The notes: a model not told the origin generated them from the letters alone. A stretch of 64,000 nucleotides of DNA from Pyrenophora tritici-repentis (GCF_003171515.1 NC_089390.1:1488001-1552000), one strand, 5' to 3'. Positions 46,949-58,778 are shown, numbered from the stretch's first letter. Program-made: numbers and translations.

Positions 46949-47362
46949 GGGCGGTGTGGTGATGTGAGATGGTTAGTTTGTTAGTGATGGCGAGGTAACC
47001 GGTGCATGTTGCAAGTGCAAGTAAGATTTGTGGTGCCGGCGCTGTGGCCGGCGTATTGGGCATAAGCGGGCTAGCGCCTTCTGGCTGCCTCCCATCCTCT
47101 CTCCGTACCGCTCGCCTTCTGCTTCAGCTCGCAACCACGACGTCGGCGAGGCCCCATCACCACCGCGCCCCCCCTGTGCTCCCCGACGCCCTCGCCTGCC
47201 GCGCCGTCTCCCCTTCCGAGCTTGTCTGGCGTCGCTGCGCCTGCTGCGCCCGCTACACAAGCTCTGGGCGCTCGTGACCCGCCCGCGCGTCCCATCGTCC
47301 CTTGCTCTGCAAGCCAGCATGAGGCAGGAACTCCCGTGTCCTGCTCCCTCGGTATATGCGTC
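46949..47362. promoter_or_regulatory. Divergent promoter region between DFG10 and HOS4
   Basis: 414 bp, GC-rich and C-rich on the plus strand. A short out-of-frame ATG at 47356 overlaps the HOS4 start and could act as an upstream start. No specific sites identified. Confidence 0.45.
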
Positions 47363-50300
47363 ATGACCAGCAATGCCCATTCGCTCCTAACTCCCTCTGC
47401 CCCCGCTGGCCTTCACCACGACGGCCCCACGGCCCACGCCAGCTCGCCGCGACACACGTCGAGGCCAGCCTCCCCGTCTAGTCGCCCTGCCGCCGATCCA
47501 GACCATGATCAGGATGCAGAGGGCGAGTCGGAAGCCGAGACGGTCGTCTTGTCACGCGATGAGAAGCCTGTTGACGCTGTCGACGACGACAATGACAAGC
47601 TGATCAAGAAGGAGCGCCTCGACGACGACCATGACAACCCCAACAACAATCCCAACCACAATCATAATAGCGCCGATGCCGATGCCGATACCGACGACGC
47701 GAAACGCCTGCGCTCCAGCAACGGCCATGTCAAGGCCAACGGCACCAGCCACGCCGCGCGACACATCAAAGAAGGCAGCTCCCAGGACTCGGGAAAGTCG
47801 CCTGCCCCATCTGCCCTCTCCCCTACACAAACAACGACGCGCGGTCGCAGTGCTTCGACCGTCGAGAACCGCAAGCGCAAGTTACGCGACGAATCCTTCC
47901 CAAAGTCCTTTGAGCCTCCGCGCCAAAAGGCCAGGACAGAGGGTCTCAAAGACGCGCCCAATTCACCCGCCACACCCGCTTTTGGCCGCCCTCACAAGCG
48001 CTCCCAGTCCACACAATCCACAATCTCAGCTATGACCGGCCGCAAGCGCCGCGACGTCACCAACCTCGCCTTGTCGACAGAAGCCGACGAGCATTGGGCG
48101 GGTTCCAGTTCGGACCACTCAACATCGCCTCAGCCCACGTCCGCACCCTATCTCCAGCAACACGCCCGAGTGAAGCGTTCTTCACACCGTGCCCTGACCT
48201 CGCCCGCACGCACCATGCCCCAGCGCAAGATCGACAGATTCGGCGCTACCCGACTCGCTCGAGAAAGTGAAAAAGGCGACCTGGAGGCTGTCAAGGAAGC
48301 ATATGAAGAGGCACCAGACGAGCTGGACCAGGCTGATTACGCCGGTATTGCCCCCTTACAAAAGGCCGCCCTGCATGGATGGGCTCCCGTGGTCCGCTAT
48401 CTCATCAACAAGGGCTGCCGTACAGATTGCGAGAGTCACGATCGGGACACCCCCCTCATCGATGCTGTAGAGAATTCGCATCTGGACGTAGTCCGGCTGC
48501 TGCTCAACCAAGGCCAGGTCAATCCGCATCATTCCAACAAAAAAGGCCAACGTGCCATCGACGTGTTGGACCCTGAGGATGAAGACGCGGCGGAAATAGA
48601 AAAAGAACTCAAGGAGGCTATGAAGAGGCGGGTAGACACTTCCACAAACGACCACGAGCGATCCCAGAAACAAGCAAAAACAGCCTCGCGTCTGCTGTAC
48701 AATGAATTCAACGTCGAGACCTTGATCGAAAAAGCTGGCGACGGTGATATTCTCGCTGTAGGCGAGCTAATCAACAGCAACATCAAGCCGAACATAACCT
48801 GTGGAGTTGCTGCGGCACGAGGTGGACACTATGACATCCTCAGCATCCTACTAGCAAGTGGCCTAAAGGCCGACCCCGACCCGTCCAAGCATCCGGAGAC
48901 ACCTATGACAGTAGCCATCGGTCGCGGATATCTCAAAATCATACAGCTGCTTCTCGAGCAAGACAACTTCAACCCTACGCGCCGAAACAAGGATAACAAG
49001 ACCTACTACGAAATCTCAGAGGAGCGACATGGCCCAAAGTGGGAAGAAGAGAGGGATATGCTCAAACGCGCATGTGATGAGTACCAAGCAACCCACCGGA
49101 GCCCTCGTAGGGTCAAGAAAGAAGCCCCCAGCGCTTCAAGCCAGCGCATCAAGCGAAAGTCCCCTCCACGACGAGAGCGATCATCGTCACCGCGAACAGA
49201 GCCGAAACGCGCCCATCATGCAAAATCGACGACAGCGACCACTGCACCCCAAAAGTCCCGGCGACTAATGTCTGGAAAAGAAAAGGCAACGAGAGAAGGT
49301 CAGCGGAGGAAGCGGGTTGTGGATGAAGATTCGTCAGAAGAGGAGAGCGAAGAAGACGTACGGCCACCCACGCGAAAGACAAAGCATCGATCATATAGCG
49401 AAGGCGAGGGTGAGGGCGAAGACGTGAAACCCGTTCGGAAGGCTCTCAAAGCACGCTCAGACGACAACGAGTCTAAACGACCGGCTTGCCCGCATTCAGA
49501 CGAGAGCGATGAGGTTCACAGCACTAAACATCCAGTCAAGATCCGCACAAAACCTGCCAAGCCCGTCAGTGCAAAGCCGACACCTGAGGTCGACTCCCCA
49601 GACGAACGCAAGGCCGTAAAGAACAAGATCAAATACAAGACGGTAGAGGATAAGCTACGGAAAAGGCGGCTGTCTGACGTATCAGCGGATGATGCCGCAA
49701 GTGTGAAGAGAACACCTAACGCGTCCAACAAATCCACACCTGCTCCGCCAGAGAGAGTAGCGACCCCGGAAGTCGAGCGTGCGCGTCGTCTGGAGGAACT
49801 AAAGGCACAAGCAGAAGCAAAACGCAGAGCAGTGCAAGCCGCGGCCGAGGCCGAGGCACAAAAGAAGGAAGCTGAAGAAGCTGCTCGCAAAGCTGCAGAC
49901 GCTGAAGAAGCGAGGAAGAAGGCTGAAGCAGAGGCAGAGGCACAGCGCCAAGCGAAGGAAGCCGAAGCTGCACGCATACGAGAAGAGCAGGAAAACCAGC
50001 GCCGAGCAGAAGAAGAAGCAAGAAAACAAAGAGAGTTGCTAGCACGACAAGACCGTATATCAAAGCTTCCCCGAGCTCTACGGCGAGCCTGCGAACTAGG
50101 CACCAAACGGCCACTGCATTTCTCTGGAGAGGAACTTGGAGTATCGGCAGTCTTTCTTCCACTGTTCTTTGTAAATGCGCAGGATCTACAAGATCCACAG
50201 GCCTTACCCAACAAGACCTATGTCTGCTCTTTCCAGGTTGTCGGCATACTGGGACTTCAAGAGCTCGACCTAGCACGTCTGAGCGCCCCCTATTCGGACT

Positions 50301-50710
50301 GGCCCCGGATTCCCGTAAGCCGCACGCAGCGAGATGCCATACTGAGGCAATACGATGTTGCACTTCTGGCCCAAGATTTCCGATTTCCTATGGAAGGTGC
50401 CCCGGACTTTGACTACGCCAAAATCCAGGACAGTATCAAGGAAGCCAAGAACCAATTTTCGACAATGGAAGGCATGTATTGGGTCGAAGAGTCTCTGCTA
50501 CACGCCGAAGTTGAAAAGATTGACAGCCTACGGCCACTACTGCACGATATGCGCTCTCAGTGTAAGAGAAGGCGAATCAATCTAGGTGTCAATAGCGACG
50601 AACGACCAGAAAAGAATCACAAGCCGCGGAAAAGCTTCATGGACATGGTGCTTGCACAGAATGGCATCAACGGTACAGCGGCACCAGCAGTTGTCAATGG
50701 AAATGGATGA
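47363..50710 (+). CDS. HOS4: Ankyrin-repeat protein, HOS4-like subunit of the Set3 histone deacetylase complex
   Basis: One exon, 1115 aa from the first ATG (the frame is open back to 47222 without an ATG). The N-terminal ~290 residues are disordered with acidic and His/Asn-rich runs. Ankyrin repeats follow at about 298-575 (KGDLEAVKEAYEEAPDELDQ; TPLIDAVENSHLDVVRLLLN; GDGDILAVGELINSNIKPNI; TPMTVAIGRGYLKIIQLLLE). Then come basic segments resembling nuclear localisation signals (RIKRKSPPRRERSSSPR), a long Ala/Glu/Lys coiled coil (about 805-890), and a conserved globular end with LPNKTYVCSFQVVGILGLQE. That order matches fungal Hos4, which works with Set3 and Hos2 to repress transcription. The assignment rests on ankyrin position plus architecture. 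Confidence 0.82.
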   Translation: MTSNAHSLLTPSAPAGLHHDGPTAHASSPRHTSRPASPSSRPAADPDHDQDAEGESEAETVVLSRDEKPVDAVDDDNDKLIKKERLDDDHDNPNNNPNHNHNSADADADTDDAKRLRSSNGHVKANGTSHAARHIKEGSSQDSGKSPAPSALSPTQTTTRGRSASTVENRKRKLRDESFPKSFEPPRQKARTEGLKDAPNSPATPAFGRPHKRSQSTQSTISAMTGRKRRDVTNLALSTEADEHWAGSSSDHSTSPQPTSAPYLQQHARVKRSSHRALTSPARTMPQRKIDRFGATRLARESEKGDLEAVKEAYEEAPDELDQADYAGIAPLQKAALHGWAPVVRYLINKGCRTDCESHDRDTPLIDAVENSHLDVVRLLLNQGQVNPHHSNKKGQRAIDVLDPEDEDAAEIEKELKEAMKRRVDTSTNDHERSQKQAKTASRLLYNEFNVETLIEKAGDGDILAVGELINSNIKPNITCGVAAARGGHYDILSILLASGLKADPDPSKHPETPMTVAIGRGYLKIIQLLLEQDNFNPTRRNKDNKTYYEISEERHGPKWEEERDMLKRACDEYQATHRSPRRVKKEAPSASSQRIKRKSPPRRERSSSPRTEPKRAHHAKSTTATTAPQKSRRLMSGKEKATREGQRRKRVVDEDSSEEESEEDVRPPTRKTKHRSYSEGEGEGEDVKPVRKALKARSDDNESKRPACPHSDESDEVHSTKHPVKIRTKPAKPVSAKPTPEVDSPDERKAVKNKIKYKTVEDKLRKRRLSDVSADDAASVKRTPNASNKSTPAPPERVATPEVERARRLEELKAQAEAKRRAVQAAAEAEAQKKEAEEAARKAADAEEARKKAEAEAEAQRQAKEAEAARIREEQENQRRAEEEARKQRELLARQDRISKLPRALRRACELGTKRPLHFSGEELGVSAVFLPLFFVNAQDLQDPQALPNKTYVCSFQVVGILGLQELDLARLSAPYSDWPRIPVSRTQRDAILRQYDVALLAQDFRFPMEGAPDFDYAKIQDSIKEAKNQFSTMEGMYWVEESLLHAEVEKIDSLRPLLHDMRSQCKRRRINLGVNSDERPEKNHKPRKSFMDMVLAQNGINGTAAPAVVNGNG

Positions 50711-51222
50711 AGCCCTAGAGAGCATGCAGACTCTGGCATTGTATACCTAAAGTGACGATAGAAGCTCCGTACAGCGCAGCGCCGCCCTCCCGGTGTTGTG
50801 AGGCAAAAGCATTTGCTTGGGGGATGTCAAGTGTGACCATATATGTATTATTTGGCGCTGCGGACTGGAGGGCTGCCTGTAAAGAGAGAAAGAGCCTAGT
50901 GGCTATGTGAATGGGACTTGTGTGAATGATGACGAGATAAATATCACCCTGGGACGATGAAGACTTCTTGCCAAACCCCTTAAATCCGACATGTCTATGT
51001 TTGTACGCGAACCGAGTATCGTCATGAAGCGAACGGCCAATCGCAACCTCACAATATTCTCACGAAGAAATCTCGCGGAGATTTGATGAAGAGCTTCGAG
51101 CACAAGATGGATGGTTGTGACGATAGAATATACTCTATACAAAAAAAGTAATGGCAACAGCCGCGTTATTCTGACCCGGGACCGCCCCGTTCAATACACC
51201 GATTTTATTCCGTTCCTCCCCC
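50711..51222. other. HOS4 3' region
   Basis: Spacer between HOS4 and the SDR pseudogene; no gene seen. Confidence 0.4.
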
Positions 51223-52145
51223 TCAGCAAATACCAATAACACCGTTAACAAGGATGTCAAAGCTGGTAGTATAACTCGCCGCGTCACTAAGCAAGTACAC
51301 ATAAGCACCTCCCAGCTCCTCAACCGCCGCCAACCTAGGCATACCACCGTAGATTGAGCTCCTGCTCCCAGTCAGGCTGTTGCTCAACCTAGTACGTCAT
51401 AGCTGTCCTGACGAGACCGGGCGACACAGAGTTGACGCGGATGTTTTACTGTGCCCACTCCATGGCGAGGGTATATGTCATGTTGCGTACACCAGCTTTT
51501 GAGGCGCCGTAGGGGGCTGAGGGAACACGCTGATGGAGATGTTAGTATGAGCTGGAGTTGGATCTTGAAGGGAGGGTTGAGTAAGGGACAAGGGTGAAGA
51601 AGAACATACCTTACTCGGCCTATAAATCGCCATAATAGCCGTAACAACAATACTTCCTTTAACCCCCTGTTTAATAAACGCCCTCGCCGTACACCCCGCG
51701 CTATAAAAGCTGCTGTACAGGTTCACGCCCCACAGCTAGTCAATCTCCTCGGTCGTGGAGTCGAGCGCTGGCTTGTGCGGCTCATGTTTCATACCATGTC
51801 GTGCAGGGCACCTGCGTCTTTTAGGATGGCGTCGATTGCCGTTTGGATTAAGGCTTCTTGGGTTACGTCGGCTTGGAGGGCGAAGAGTTTGTTGGGGTAT
51901 TGGGCGCTGAAGGCGTCGAATTCCTTCGCCTGTGGGGCCGATGTCTATGGAGTAGATGCGGGCGGCACCGTTGGAGAGACAGCAGTCTGCTAGTCCAAGA
52001 CCAATACTTGTAGGGGTTGGTTAGAGGGGTGTTGGGGGATGGAGTGTGAGGTGGGTTTGTGTATCTCTGTTTCAGTGATGGTGATGAATTTGCCTTCAAG
52101 TTGGACATTCTTGACCGGTGCGATTTCTGTTGATAAGGATATCAT
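51223..52145 (-). pseudogene. Decayed short-chain dehydrogenase/reductase gene
   Basis: Minus-strand fragments follow the SDR order: start MISLSTEIAPVKNVQLEGKF, cofactor region with IGLGLADCCLSNGAARIYSI, KLFALQADVTQEALIQTAI, LWGVNLYSSFYSAG, KGSIVVTAIMAIYRPSK, then a probable intron, then the catalytic YGASKAG (Tyr-X3-Lys) with NMTYTLAMEWAQ, NIRVNSVSPGLVRTAMTY, and a C-terminus with LGGAYVYLLSDAASYTTSFD. In-frame stops occur at 51736-51738, 51446-51448 and 51389-51391. Frame changes are needed near 51347, 51790 and 51930. The sugar-alcohol (sorbose/mannitol/arabinitol) SDR subgroup is a guess from the layout. The catalytic residues are still readable, so decay is moderate. Confidence 0.85.
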
Positions 52146-52753
52146 GGTGTTTGATTTGAAGATTCAACATGACAAAGATAATCTAACAGTCTTCTTCTTC
52201 AAGATGAGATATGTAGAATAGTTTGAATTGTAGACAAACAACAACATAGCCACCACCCCGTCCTCTTTATACCCCATTCCACCCCATCCTCTTCGCAAAT
52301 ACTCGTCCCCATGGAACCAACGTTTGTAGAAATGTAGTAGCGGTTACCCTAACCCCACCCCTCTGTTCGTGGTGAGTTGTTGGTACTGCTTTTGGTTTAG
52401 CCACTCAGTCAGATCTGATCCGAGTAGCACGCGCCAAGGATGTATGGTATCAACAGTACAGCGGGCTACGACTACTGTGGTTTGCGGGTGGAGTTGTGAT
52501 TAGGTGGGGTGTTTATTTTGCTCGCGTTGAAGTGGTAATATACAAAATGCCTCGTTGGACATATATGGTGATGCGTGGCTTTCCCTCGTCGTTGCGACCC
52601 GTAAGCTTCGGCGAGCATGATGCTTCGGGACGAGACACACACACACACACACAAAGTTCATAGTAATCAGTCAGACACCGCATTCGTGTCTGTACTCTGT
52701 CTCTGCATTTGTAGAGACGTTTTCATTTTCGTTGTCATTAGCACATAGTCTAT
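52146..52753. other. Spacer upstream of the SDR pseudogene
   Basis: About 600 bp with a (CA)n microsatellite at 52637-52654. No gene. Confidence 0.45.
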
Positions 52754-53602
52754 CTAGTTGAATACAACAGTCTTCTGTCCGTTCAAAAACACTCTCTTCT
52801 CACTCCACCACTTGACCGCTGCAGCTAGCACCTGACTCTCCACATTACTGCCCTCCTCGACCAATTCCTTTGGACTCAACGCATGATCGACCCTCGCAAC
52901 GCGCTGCTCGATAATCGGGCCCTCGTCCAGATCTGCCGTAACGAAATGCGCAGTCGCACCGATAATCTTGACACCGCGCTCATAGGCCTGGTGGTACGGC
53001 TTCGCGCCCTTGAAGGAAGGCAAAAATGAGTGGTGGATGTTGATAATCTTGCCAGACATTTCTGTGCATAGGCGTGGGGAGAGAACCTGCATGTAGCGTG
53101 CCAGGACCACCAGGTCGATATTGTGTTGCTTGATGAGATCGAGGATTTGAGTTTCCTGATGCTCTTTGGTATCCTTTGTTACGGGAAGATGGTGAAATTC
53201 GATTCCGTTGTTCTTTGCGAGCTCGGCAAATTCGGGGTGGTTGGATACGATGATGGGCACTGCGATCTTGAGCTGACCGGACTTTACGCGGAAGAGGAGG
53301 TCATTTAGGCAGTGGCCAATCTTGGAGACCATGATTAGGACTCTGGGTTTGGCGTCTACTCGCTGGATTTGGTATGTCATGCTCATTTCAGCGGCAAGCT
53401 TCTCCATGCTTGACTGCAGTGCGGAGACGTCGGCTGCATGGCCGAAATGTACGCGCATAAAGAAAGTTTTCGAGACAGGGTCTGAGAATTGCTGCAAGTC
53501 CAAAATCGTGAGGTTTTCCTTTGCCAGAAGACCCGTGACAGCGTAGACAATACCTGCCTTGTCAGGGCAGGAAAGCGTAAGGTAGTGATCGTCTCCGGCC
53601 AT
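52754..53602 (-). CDS. purU: Formyltetrahydrofolate deformylase
   Basis: Single exon, 282 aa. Hydrolyses 10-formyl-tetrahydrofolate to formate and tetrahydrofolate, balancing one-carbon units. An ACT domain fills about residues 5-85 (YLTLSCPDKAGIVYAVTGLL; FFMRVHF). The formyltransferase-type catalytic domain follows: VSNHPEFAELA; the catalytic His in NIHHSFLPSFKGAKPYHQA (about 190); the catalytic Asp in TADLDEGPIIEQ. Length and order match bacterial PurU almost exactly, with no mitochondrial presequence and no introns. That bacteria-like, intronless form would fit an old transfer from bacteria, but the codon usage does not stand out and PurU is found in other fungi. Confidence 0.95.
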   Translation of the reverse strand: MAGDDHYLTLSCPDKAGIVYAVTGLLAKENLTILDLQQFSDPVSKTFFMRVHFGHAADVSALQSSMEKLAAEMSMTYQIQRVDAKPRVLIMVSKIGHCLNDLLFRVKSGQLKIAVPIIVSNHPEFAELAKNNGIEFHHLPVTKDTKEHQETQILDLIKQHNIDLVVLARYMQVLSPRLCTEMSGKIINIHHSFLPSFKGAKPYHQAYERGVKIIGATAHFVTADLDEGPIIEQRVARVDHALSPKELVEEGSNVESQVLAAAVKWWSEKRVFLNGQKTVVFN

Positions 53603-54268
53603 GGTGGATGTTGAGATCCTTGCTTTTCGAGTATGAGATTATTAGGGGTCGTTATATCGCGAGTAACGTCGAGCGTCTACAAAAGTGTGACTGTGTTGTT
53701 GGACATTTTTACGAATTTGCTTTTTTAGTTTTGATTAGATTAAGGTTAGTGCGTGTAATGCAACTCCCGAGATCGGGAGTTGATTTCTTTTGAGTCAGCA
53801 ATGCTAGACCGGACATGGGGTGGGCTTTGTTGACTCCAAACTCCATCAAAGTAAAGCATCTTTGCCGGCTATTACGTCGACATGACGTGAGGTCTATAGT
53901 AGTACAGTATATCGATTCTGTACATGTTTGGGTGGTGCTCAACTTTATATCTACTTGCTGGGATTAGTAGTGGGGGTAAACTGCATCGGACTGTGCGTAA
54001 TCGAGAAAGTGCCTGGAAAGTAGGCAATACACACCATCTTTCCCCAAACAAGTTCCTACAAGCGTTACCTCCGGGGTAAAGTTTCCAGAAGTTCGCAGGC
54101 GGTCCGAGGGTACACAGACCCTGCCAAGGTTCGGCTACGAAGCCAATCACCATGGTGGAGCGGCGGGGAATTGTTAGGGGACCGACTGTCGGCATGGAGC
54201 CTTGATCTTCACCTCCCCTTCACCTTCTTTTTCTCGGCTCGCGCAGTCGACGATTCAAGGTTTGGACG
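53603..54268. promoter_or_regulatory. Divergent promoter region between purU and cbr1
   Basis: About 670 bp. A short perfect inverted repeat, AACTCCCGATCGGGAGTT-like (about 53761-53779), is visible. No gene supported. Confidence 0.45.
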
Positions 54269-55182
54269 ATGCCATCAATCATGGATCTACTACCGGTTGC
54301 ACTAGCTTTTGCAGCCATTGTGGGCGGCTTTCTTTTCTTCCGCAGCGGCAGCGCTGGTGAGTGAATCAATCGTGAACAACAAGACGACGGAATAGTCGGT
54401 TAACCAACAATACAGGGTCCCGGAAGGTGCTCAAGCCGACTGAGTTCCAAGAGTTCGAACTCGAGCACAAGGAGGTGCTGTCACACAACACAGCTATCTA
54501 CCGCTTCAAGCTCCCGCGCCCAACCGACATTCTTGGTCTCCCCATCGGTCAGCACATCTCCCTCGCCGCTACCATTGACGGCCAGCCCAAGGAAGTCGTA
54601 CGTTCGTACACGCCTATCACATCGGATGAGGACAAGGGTCACGTCGACTTGCTCATCAAGTCGTACCCCACGGGCAACATCTCCAAGCATGTTGCGAATC
54701 TGCGCATCGGTGACAAGATGAAGATCAAGGGGCCCAAGGGCGCCATGGTATACACACCCAATATGGTCAGACACTTTGGTATGATTGCCGGTGGAACTGG
54801 TATCACACCCATGCTACAGGTTGCAAAAGCCATCATGCGTGGCCGCGCGTCAGGTGACCGCACCGAAGTCGATCTCATCTTTGCAAACGTAAACCCCGAA
54901 GACATCCTGCTCAAGAACGACCTCGACTCTCTGGCTGCCAAAGACCCTAAGTTTAGGGTACACTACGTGCTCAACAACCCACCTGAGGGATGGACCGGTG
55001 GCGTCGGCTTCGTGTCGGCTGATATGATCAAGGAGAAGCTTCCGGCTCCTGCAAGCGACATCAAGATCCTGATCTGTGGACCCCCGCCCATGGTTGCAGC
55101 CATGAAGAAGGCGACAGAGAGCCTCGGATACACAAAGGCAAGGCCTGTCAGCAAGCTTGAAGACCAAGTCTTCTGCTTCTAA
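54269..55182 (+). CDS. cbr1: NADH-cytochrome b5 reductase
   Basis: Exons 54269-54356 and 54416-55182 give 855 nt (284 aa). A flavoprotein moving electrons from NADH to cytochrome b5 for desaturases and sterol synthesis. One N-terminal membrane anchor ([17 protein letters not shown]) is encoded by exon 1. FAD binding: RSYTPITSD and [14 protein letters not shown] binding: [12 protein letters not shown] and [10 protein letters not shown]. It ends in the usual aromatic EDQVFCF. Two in-frame ATGs (54269 and 54281) both fit; the second gives [10 protein letters not shown]. The anchor suggests the endoplasmic reticulum or outer mitochondrial membrane. Confidence 0.95.
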
Positions 55183-55918
55183 ACTGAGAGGACAATGAAT
55201 AGGAAGTACCAAGCCAACCACACGAAGAAGGCCCATCTGGCAATGATTGGTTAAAAACATTAAATCATATATTGTACAAAAGCCCAAACTGAGTCTCCTC
55301 CCGGGGGCAATCAAGTCTCTGCTGGATGATTCAATCATATGTCTAAAAGCGAGAAGAAATAATCGTTCCAAGATAATATTGGTTCGACTCGGTTCGTTCG
55401 TGTTACTCATCCCTTCCCCAAAAAGACGAATCAAAGTTTGCAATTCAGCACCAACCCACCCGACTAACTAGGCCGGCCTCAATCCAATTCAAGCAACCTC
55501 TGCCCCTCACTCCTTTACTCCCAAATGAACGCCTGCTCAAGATGCTAAAAAAAACTTGCATGCGAATGTTATGACATCGCTTAATCCCCCGAGTTTTTTG
55601 TGTGAGCCCACCGCGCTTTCCCAATGCTTTGTGAAAAAAAAACCCTAAGATGCAAAGTTTGACAATAGCTGATAGATGCTTAGAAGAAGAGAGAAGACGT
55701 AGAGAAGAAGTTAGACGCGTATACAGGGTCCAAGAACTAGCCCAAAATGAATTGGGTACTGATGAAGCGCTTGAACGTCGACGAAGCTCAGGAGTTTCGT
55801 GTTGGTGGGACGAATAGTGAGGGAGGGATATAAGAAGCTGGGAAGCCCATGCACCATACACCCAAAACCAAATAAAGGGTTGCAAGTTCGTCGTTGTGCA
55901 AGAAATTCAATCAATCAA
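55183..55918. other. Spacer between convergent cbr1 and CDC27
   Basis: Holds two 3' regions. A (CAAT)n-like run (TCAATCAATCAATCAATG) abuts the CDC27 stop at about 55905-55922. No gene. Confidence 0.45.
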
Positions 55919-58326
55919 TCAATGATCATCCTCACTACTCCACCCACCATCATCTTCTTGATCTAAACTCTCCATGACCTCTTTGATGACGCCATGGCTT
56001 TTTGGATCCAAATTCATAGCAATAGTGAGATGGCGGATAGCGCTAGCGCGTTCCCTAAGTTTCTTGTAGCAGCGTCCGAGTAAGAAGTGGATATTCGGGT
56101 CATCTGGAGCAGCGTCTTTGAGGTAGAGTAGTTCGTGAAGTGCTTCCTGCGGTGCGTTGAGTTTGAGTAGGACTTGAGATTTGCGGAAGCGGGCCATGAT
56201 TGAGCGAGGGTCGATGCGGATAGCATTTTCAAATTGCATGAGTGCGGGTTCGATTTTCTTCATGCGGTCGAGGACCTGTGAGTGTGAATGTTAGCGAGCA
56301 AGAAAACAAAAGAATCCGATTGGGGTTGTTGCTTACTAAACCAATTCGGACAAGAATCATGGCATTGCTCTGATTGATGTCTGCCGCTGCTCGGTAGTGC
56401 TTCTCGGCCACCTCGTACTTGCCTAGACGCTCGTACACGTTGCCAAGCCCATACCATCCGTTGTAGTGTCTGTTGTCGGCGCTGATGGCATTGCGATACG
56501 CTGCCATGGCCTTGTCAAATTCTTCGTTCGCCACGTGCTCGTGACCCTGTAATGTAAAAGCATATGCGAACTTGGGGTCTAGCTGCGTAGCGCGGGAAAA
56601 GCATTTCACAGCATCGTCATGCTGCCGAGACAGCGAACTAGCGTTCCCGAGGGCACACCAAGCTTGTGGGGAGAGTCGATCCTGATCCATCAGTGTGTGG
56701 GCAAGATGACCTAAAGCCAGCTCATCTCTGAGCTGCCAGAGCGTGTTCGAATAAACTTCCATGTGCTCTACGGAAGAAGGCGCCAAGTCTCGGATCTTCT
56801 TAAATGTACTCCCCGCCTCTGCGTATTGGCTACACTCGTACTGGGCTTTTCCAATATGTCCAAGGACCCAGGGTGTTTCCCGTTGGGCTTTCGGCACAGC
56901 TGAAAAAGCTTCAAGAGCCTTGATTGCATCGTAGCGACTCAGATGGCGATAACCGGAGGCGATCTTGAGAAGTAAATCCAACAGCCAGTTCAATACATCC
57001 CGCTCCCGGTCTCGCTCTCTTGAGGAGTCGGCTGGTGGCGCCATCTTTGGTGGTGGCGCGACAGGCATGCCCATCACGCTGGCAGGCCTTCCCTCCGCCT
57101 TGGGTGGTAAATCAGAGACTTCAACGTGTGGCTTCCTGTTGCCACTAACAACTCTCCCTACAGTCGAGGTGGTTCCTGATCGTGTCTTGGGTACTGCAGC
57201 CCTCGCTCTCCGCAGTTCGCGTCGCTCCTTTGACTCAACGTCTCTGTTCGAAGACCCCCCTGGCCTACTGCTTGTGGTCCGTATCTGAGTTATCGAGTTT
57301 AGTAGTCTGACGCTTCGGCGCGGGGGCGCTGCCGTGGGATCCATTGGCTGTGAAGATGGGTTCTGTGATGGCTGCAGGGCATGACCAGACACAGTCCTCT
57401 TATGTCCATTCTGGTATATTGGGCGTGGAATATCGGTCTGGTCAACTTCCGGGTTCGTCTTGGTCCGTACTCGTCCAGTGATGGGGCGAGTGGTACCTAG
57501 TCCACCAGCGTTGCCCATGGTAGCATGCGTGTCGTGCATATTGTGCACGCTGTGGCCGTTGGAAACTGGGGTTTCGACGTCTTGGTGGTGAGTGGGTTGG
57601 GCACTGCGGCCACTATTAAATCTGGAGAGCAGGTTTGCGCCGCCCATGTTGAGTCCGCCGTCGCCAGCTTGTCGTGACGAGGGATTGAAAGGGTCGACTT
57701 CCGACGGCGAAGGTAGAGGGAGCATATCGGGGGTGATTTTGAAGATGTTATGGGGGCGGACTACGGCGCCAATGTCACACAAGCTAGTGAAGGCGTCCCA
57801 CATGAAGGAGTTGATCTTGAGCGCGTCGACAAAGTGATCAATGGCCTTTTTGGTGTCGCCGTGCGCAGCATATAGTTTGCCGAGCATACAGTAGCAGGCG
57901 GCCGCGTCCGGCATATGCCGTCGTGAAGTGTCCGAGTGCTTGTCTACGTTGTTTGTTAGCAGGTTGTAGCGCTACGAGGCGCGACTACTTACTCCAGTGG
58001 TTGCGTCCGGCCCATAGGCTGCGCACCTTCTCCAGCGCATGCGCACCCTGCTCATGACGACCGAGGGCGAGACATGTCTGAGCAAAAACATAGGCGCAGC
58101 CAAGATGCTGGACATGGGCTCCTTTGGCCCGCGCCTCGTCATAGGCAGCTTTGTATCTACCCAGGCGGAGACTGCAGAGCGCAAGCAGATGTGATGCGTC
58201 CGGGTTACGAGGCTCGAGAGCATGCAGACGGCCCGCGAGGAAGAGAGCGTTTTCGGTGAAGCCGTTATCGAGGTGGTAGTGAACGAGCTGGCGCAGTTGG
58301 GCATTGACGCCCGGTGGCGGCGACAT
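55919..58326 (-). CDS. CDC27: Anaphase-promoting complex subunit 3 (Cdc27/APC3, BimA)
   Basis: Exons 58326-57993, 57943-56337, 56275-55919 give 2298 nt (765 aa). Core scaffold of the APC/C ubiquitin ligase that triggers anaphase; nuclear. N-terminal TPRs (FTENALFLAGRLHALEPRN; AAACYCMLGKLYAAHGDTKK) are followed by a long disordered linker (about 175-400, SVRLLNSITQIRTTSS and basic runs). A C-terminal superhelix of TPRs follows (SPQAWCALGNASSLSRQHDD; NGWYGLGNVYERLGKYEVAE; PNIHFLLGRCYKKLRERASA), then an acidic tail ending EDDGGWSSEDDH. Divergent from SND2 with 452 bp between starts. Confidence 0.95.
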
Positions 58327-58778
58327 GCTTTCGTAACGAAAAGACTGGGCCTAGGGTTGTGGGTTCATAGTACGACGGTGGATGTGATGTTGTAGCCCGT
58401 TGTTGATGTTGCGTAGGCGGACTTGCAGGGTTGACAGGGTGTGCGGATTGCCGCCGTGAAGGTCGCGGTGAAGGCTGGAGGGCGGCAAGGGATGGCGCAG
58501 GACGGCGTGTTCGACAAAGCGAATTGGTAAACACGGAATTATGCGCGCAGCTGGGATGACGGCCAAGGTCGATATAGGCCAAAGAGGGGGATTCGTTGTC
58601 CTGCTCGTTGTAGTCGCGGATCCAAGTTGCGCGCGCCGCTAGAACGCACAGACAAACAATGCTCTTCACTACTACAGGAAACCTGCAGCTGCCCCTCTAG
58701 GACTTTTACAGCCGCCCGTCACCCACGCGTCGCCCCCGTAACCACGCAGTCGCACCCTCTCGCCAGCAGTCCATCACA
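58327..58778. promoter_or_regulatory. Divergent promoter region between CDC27 and SND2
   Basis: 452 bp shared by two divergent genes. No individual sites recognised and no gene. Confidence 0.45.

Noticed and set aside
49516..50363. Large antisense frames (232 and 215 codons) over HOS4
   Set aside because: Low-complexity complements of the Ala/Glu/Lys coiled coil; no independent evidence.
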